Below, in pieces: positions 62,730 through 64,000 of a stretch of 64,000 bases of DNA. Within the stretch, counting starts at the first letter, position 1; each line of letters begins with the position of its first letter. Location: the NCBI GenBank assembly GCA_964396375.1, contig CAYNEY010000019.1, forward strand, positions 41,308-105,307, given 5' to 3'. A program made the translations under genes and the position numbers. A model generated the notes under the pieces. The model did no database searches. It was not told where the DNA came from and saw only the letters and a list, made by a program, of their open reading frames with translations. This stretch comes from FEN-1139 sp964396375. GTDB lineage: Bacteria; Myxococcota_A; Polyangia; Polyangiales; Polyangiaceae.

Positions 62730-62766
62730 AACGACGAGCGGCCGCCTGAAGCGGCCGCTCGTCGTT
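62730..62766 (+). terminator. Strong hairpin terminator after the EF-hand gene
   Basis: aacgacgagcggccgc at 62730-62745 pairs perfectly with its complement at 62751-62766 across the loop ctgaa: a 16-bp GC-rich stem. It starts 15 bp after the EF-hand stop. The following T tract is short. Confidence 0.78.
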
Positions 62767-62900
62767 AGTACGGAGTTTCGCGAAACCACCCTTCGTTTGA
62801 CCGATTCCCGACAATCTGATCGGGGCGACAATTCTGTCGTCTCCACAGACCTGCAGTCTTCTGGGAGATTCTCCGCAGCCTGCCACGTTGCGGAGGACTC

Positions 62901-63899
62901 ATGCCTCGTCGACGCGCCTCATCCCTCTTCCCCTGGTCGATCGCCGTCACAACCGCGCTCGGGTGCTCCTCGTCGTCACCTGACGGTACAACCTCCAACA
63001 CTGCTGGAGGCACCCTCTCGGCAGTTGGTGGCAACGCCAGCCTGGGCGGCGCAATGGGTCAAAGCGGCGCAATGGGTCAAGGCGGCGCAATGGGTCAAGG
63101 CGGACTCGACGGGTTGGGTGGCGCGACCGGTGAAGGCGACTCGACCAGCGCAGCAGGAGCCACGAGCAGCAGTGGCTGCAACATGCCGACGGACTTGGTG
63201 AGTGGCACGTACGATATCGACGTCAATGGAACCTCGCGGTCCTACATCCTCGACGTTCCCGCGGACTACGATCCCAACCATGCCTATGCCTTGATCTTCG
63301 GGTGGCACTGGCGTGACGGATACGCGAACGATGTGGCAAACGGCTTCTTTGGCGGAGGCTACTACGGCCTGAAGGAACTGGCGGGCAACTCGGCGATCTT
63401 CGTAGCCCCGGAGGGGATCGACCAAGGGTGGGCCAACACCGGCGGGCGAGACATCGCCTTCACCGAGGCGATGTTGGCGCACTTCAAGAGCCATCTCTGC
63501 ATCAACGAGCGACGCATCTTCTCCACCGGCTTCAGTTACGGCGGGATGATGTCGTTCGCAGTCGGGTGCAGCCTGGCCCATGAGTTTCGCGCCATCGCGC
63601 CGATGGCGGGAGCCCTGTACAGTGGCTGCAGCGAAGGAGCCTCCCCGATCGCGGTGTGGGGAGCGCATGGAAACTCCGATGACACGGTGCCCCTGAGCGA
63701 CGGGCAGGATGCCCTCAACCGCTTCTTGTCGCGGAACCACTGCGACACGGCGACCTTGCCGGTGGAGCCGAGTCCTTGTGTAGAGTACCAGGACTGCGAC
63801 GCTGGCCATCCGGTGGTGTGGTGCGAGTGGAACGGGGAGCACACCATCCCGAGCTTTTCGTCGCAGGCAATTTGGGCGTTCTTCGAGTCGCTCGAGTAG
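62901..63899 (+). CDS. Alpha/beta-hydrolase esterase lipoprotein (PHB depolymerase/feruloyl esterase-like)
   Basis: 332 residues. Signal ends VTTALGCSSS with a lipobox; a Gly-rich linker with GAMGQG repeats follows (about 45-75). The catalytic part has FSTGFSYGGMMSF (nucleophile Ser in GFSYG), AVWGAHGNSDDTVP (likely catalytic Asp) and EWNGEHTIPSF (catalytic His), the pattern of secreted PHB-depolymerase-like or carbohydrate esterases. Cys residues (NHCDTA, SPCVEYQDCD) may form disulphides. It likely acts outside the cell on polyester or feruloyl/acetyl-polysaccharide. The linker resembles that of the glycoside hydrolase at the left edge of the window. Confidence 0.85.
   Translation: MPRRRASSLFPWSIAVTTALGCSSSSPDGTTSNTAGGTLSAVGGNASLGGAMGQSGAMGQGGAMGQGGLDGLGGATGEGDSTSAAGATSSSGCNMPTDLVSGTYDIDVNGTSRSYILDVPADYDPNHAYALIFGWHWRDGYANDVANGFFGGGYYGLKELAGNSAIFVAPEGIDQGWANTGGRDIAFTEAMLAHFKSHLCINERRIFSTGFSYGGMMSFAVGCSLAHEFRAIAPMAGALYSGCSEGASPIAVWGAHGNSDDTVPLSDGQDALNRFLSRNHCDTATLPVEPSPCVEYQDCDAGHPVVWCEWNGEHTIPSFSSQAIWAFFESLE
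63048..63101 (+). repeat. 18-bp tandem repeat encoding a GAMGQG linker
   Basis: ggcgcaatgggtcaa begins copies at 63048, 63066 and 63084. It encodes Gly-Ala-Met-Gly-Gln-Ser/Gly three times, just after the lipidation region of the esterase. Confidence 0.8.
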
Positions 63900-64000
63900 C
63901 GACCGAGCGGCGACTCAGGACACCAAACGCGGGTGAAGCTGCCTGGAAACTGGCTGTCCTTGACAGGACGGCGCCCCGGGCTAACGTCCGGCTTCCCGCC

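Overview
ORGANISM. The window looks like a high-GC Gram-negative of the Myxococcota (Polyangia-like). The evidence is dense Hanks-type Ser/Thr kinases, a PP2C phosphatase and FHA proteins, many lipoproteins with Gly- or Cys-rich linkers, a PEGA-domain protein, AgmX-like and OmpA lipoproteins, L,D-transpeptidase and c-di-GMP enzymes. It is a draft scaffold: two runs of exactly 100 N (994-1093 and 62494-62593) each sit inside a tandem repeat. I see no rRNA, insertion sequence, prophage, integrase or CRISPR array. There is one tRNA, Leu(GAG). LAYOUT. 1-9.8 kb: a partial glycoside hydrolase lipoprotein, an SGNH hydrolase lipoprotein, a polyol-phosphate-polymer-like pair (sulfatase-fold membrane enzyme plus CDP-glycerol transferase-like protein), coaBC with a CPBP membrane protein, a YebC-family protein, tRNA-Leu, and a hybrid histidine kinase. 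9.9-20.1 kb: a translationally coupled operon of a 2101-residue TPR protein and two lipoproteins, with a divergent PEGA-domain protein. 20.2-30.9 kb: threonine synthase, a CDP-alcohol phosphotransferase coupled to an outer-membrane protein, an L,D-transpeptidase, two envelope lipoproteins, and a ribosome cluster (rlmE, an RluA/RlmI-like fusion, and an rplC outside the usual S10 context). 31.1-38.8 kb: rplS, then a four-gene phospho-signalling cluster: zinc-ribbon/FHA protein, membrane vWA/FHA protein, PP2C phosphatase, and an ABCG-type transporter with three FHA domains. This is the most interesting system in the window. 38.9-49.4 kb: mostly metabolism, with leuB-like, glycogen phosphorylase, a degenerate acyl-adenylating protein, a PHA-granule-type small protein, ROK kinase, dtd, a two-ACT-domain protein and a quinone oxidoreductase. 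49.5-60.6 kb: signalling, with a kinase/propeller protein, vWA lipoprotein, REC-EAL phosphodiesterase and FHA-GGDEF cyclase, a TonB-like protein, and a second kinase. 60.6-64 kb: an ECF sigma/anti-sigma/Spy-like operon divergent from an EF-hand repeat lipoprotein, then an esterase lipoprotein. HOW THE GENES WORK TOGETHER. Overlapping stop/start codons (ATGA, GTGA, TGATG) recur and define several small operons: coaBC-CPBP, TPR-lipoprotein-lipoprotein, CDP-alcohol transferase-OMP, fusion-rlmE, PP2C-FHA-ABC (depending on the start), vWA lipoprotein-unknown, EAL-GGDEF and sigma-anti-sigma-Spy. The themes are envelope biogenesis, phospho-Thr signalling read by FHA domains, and ribosome maturation. 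All assignments rest on reading motifs by eye; no database search was run.
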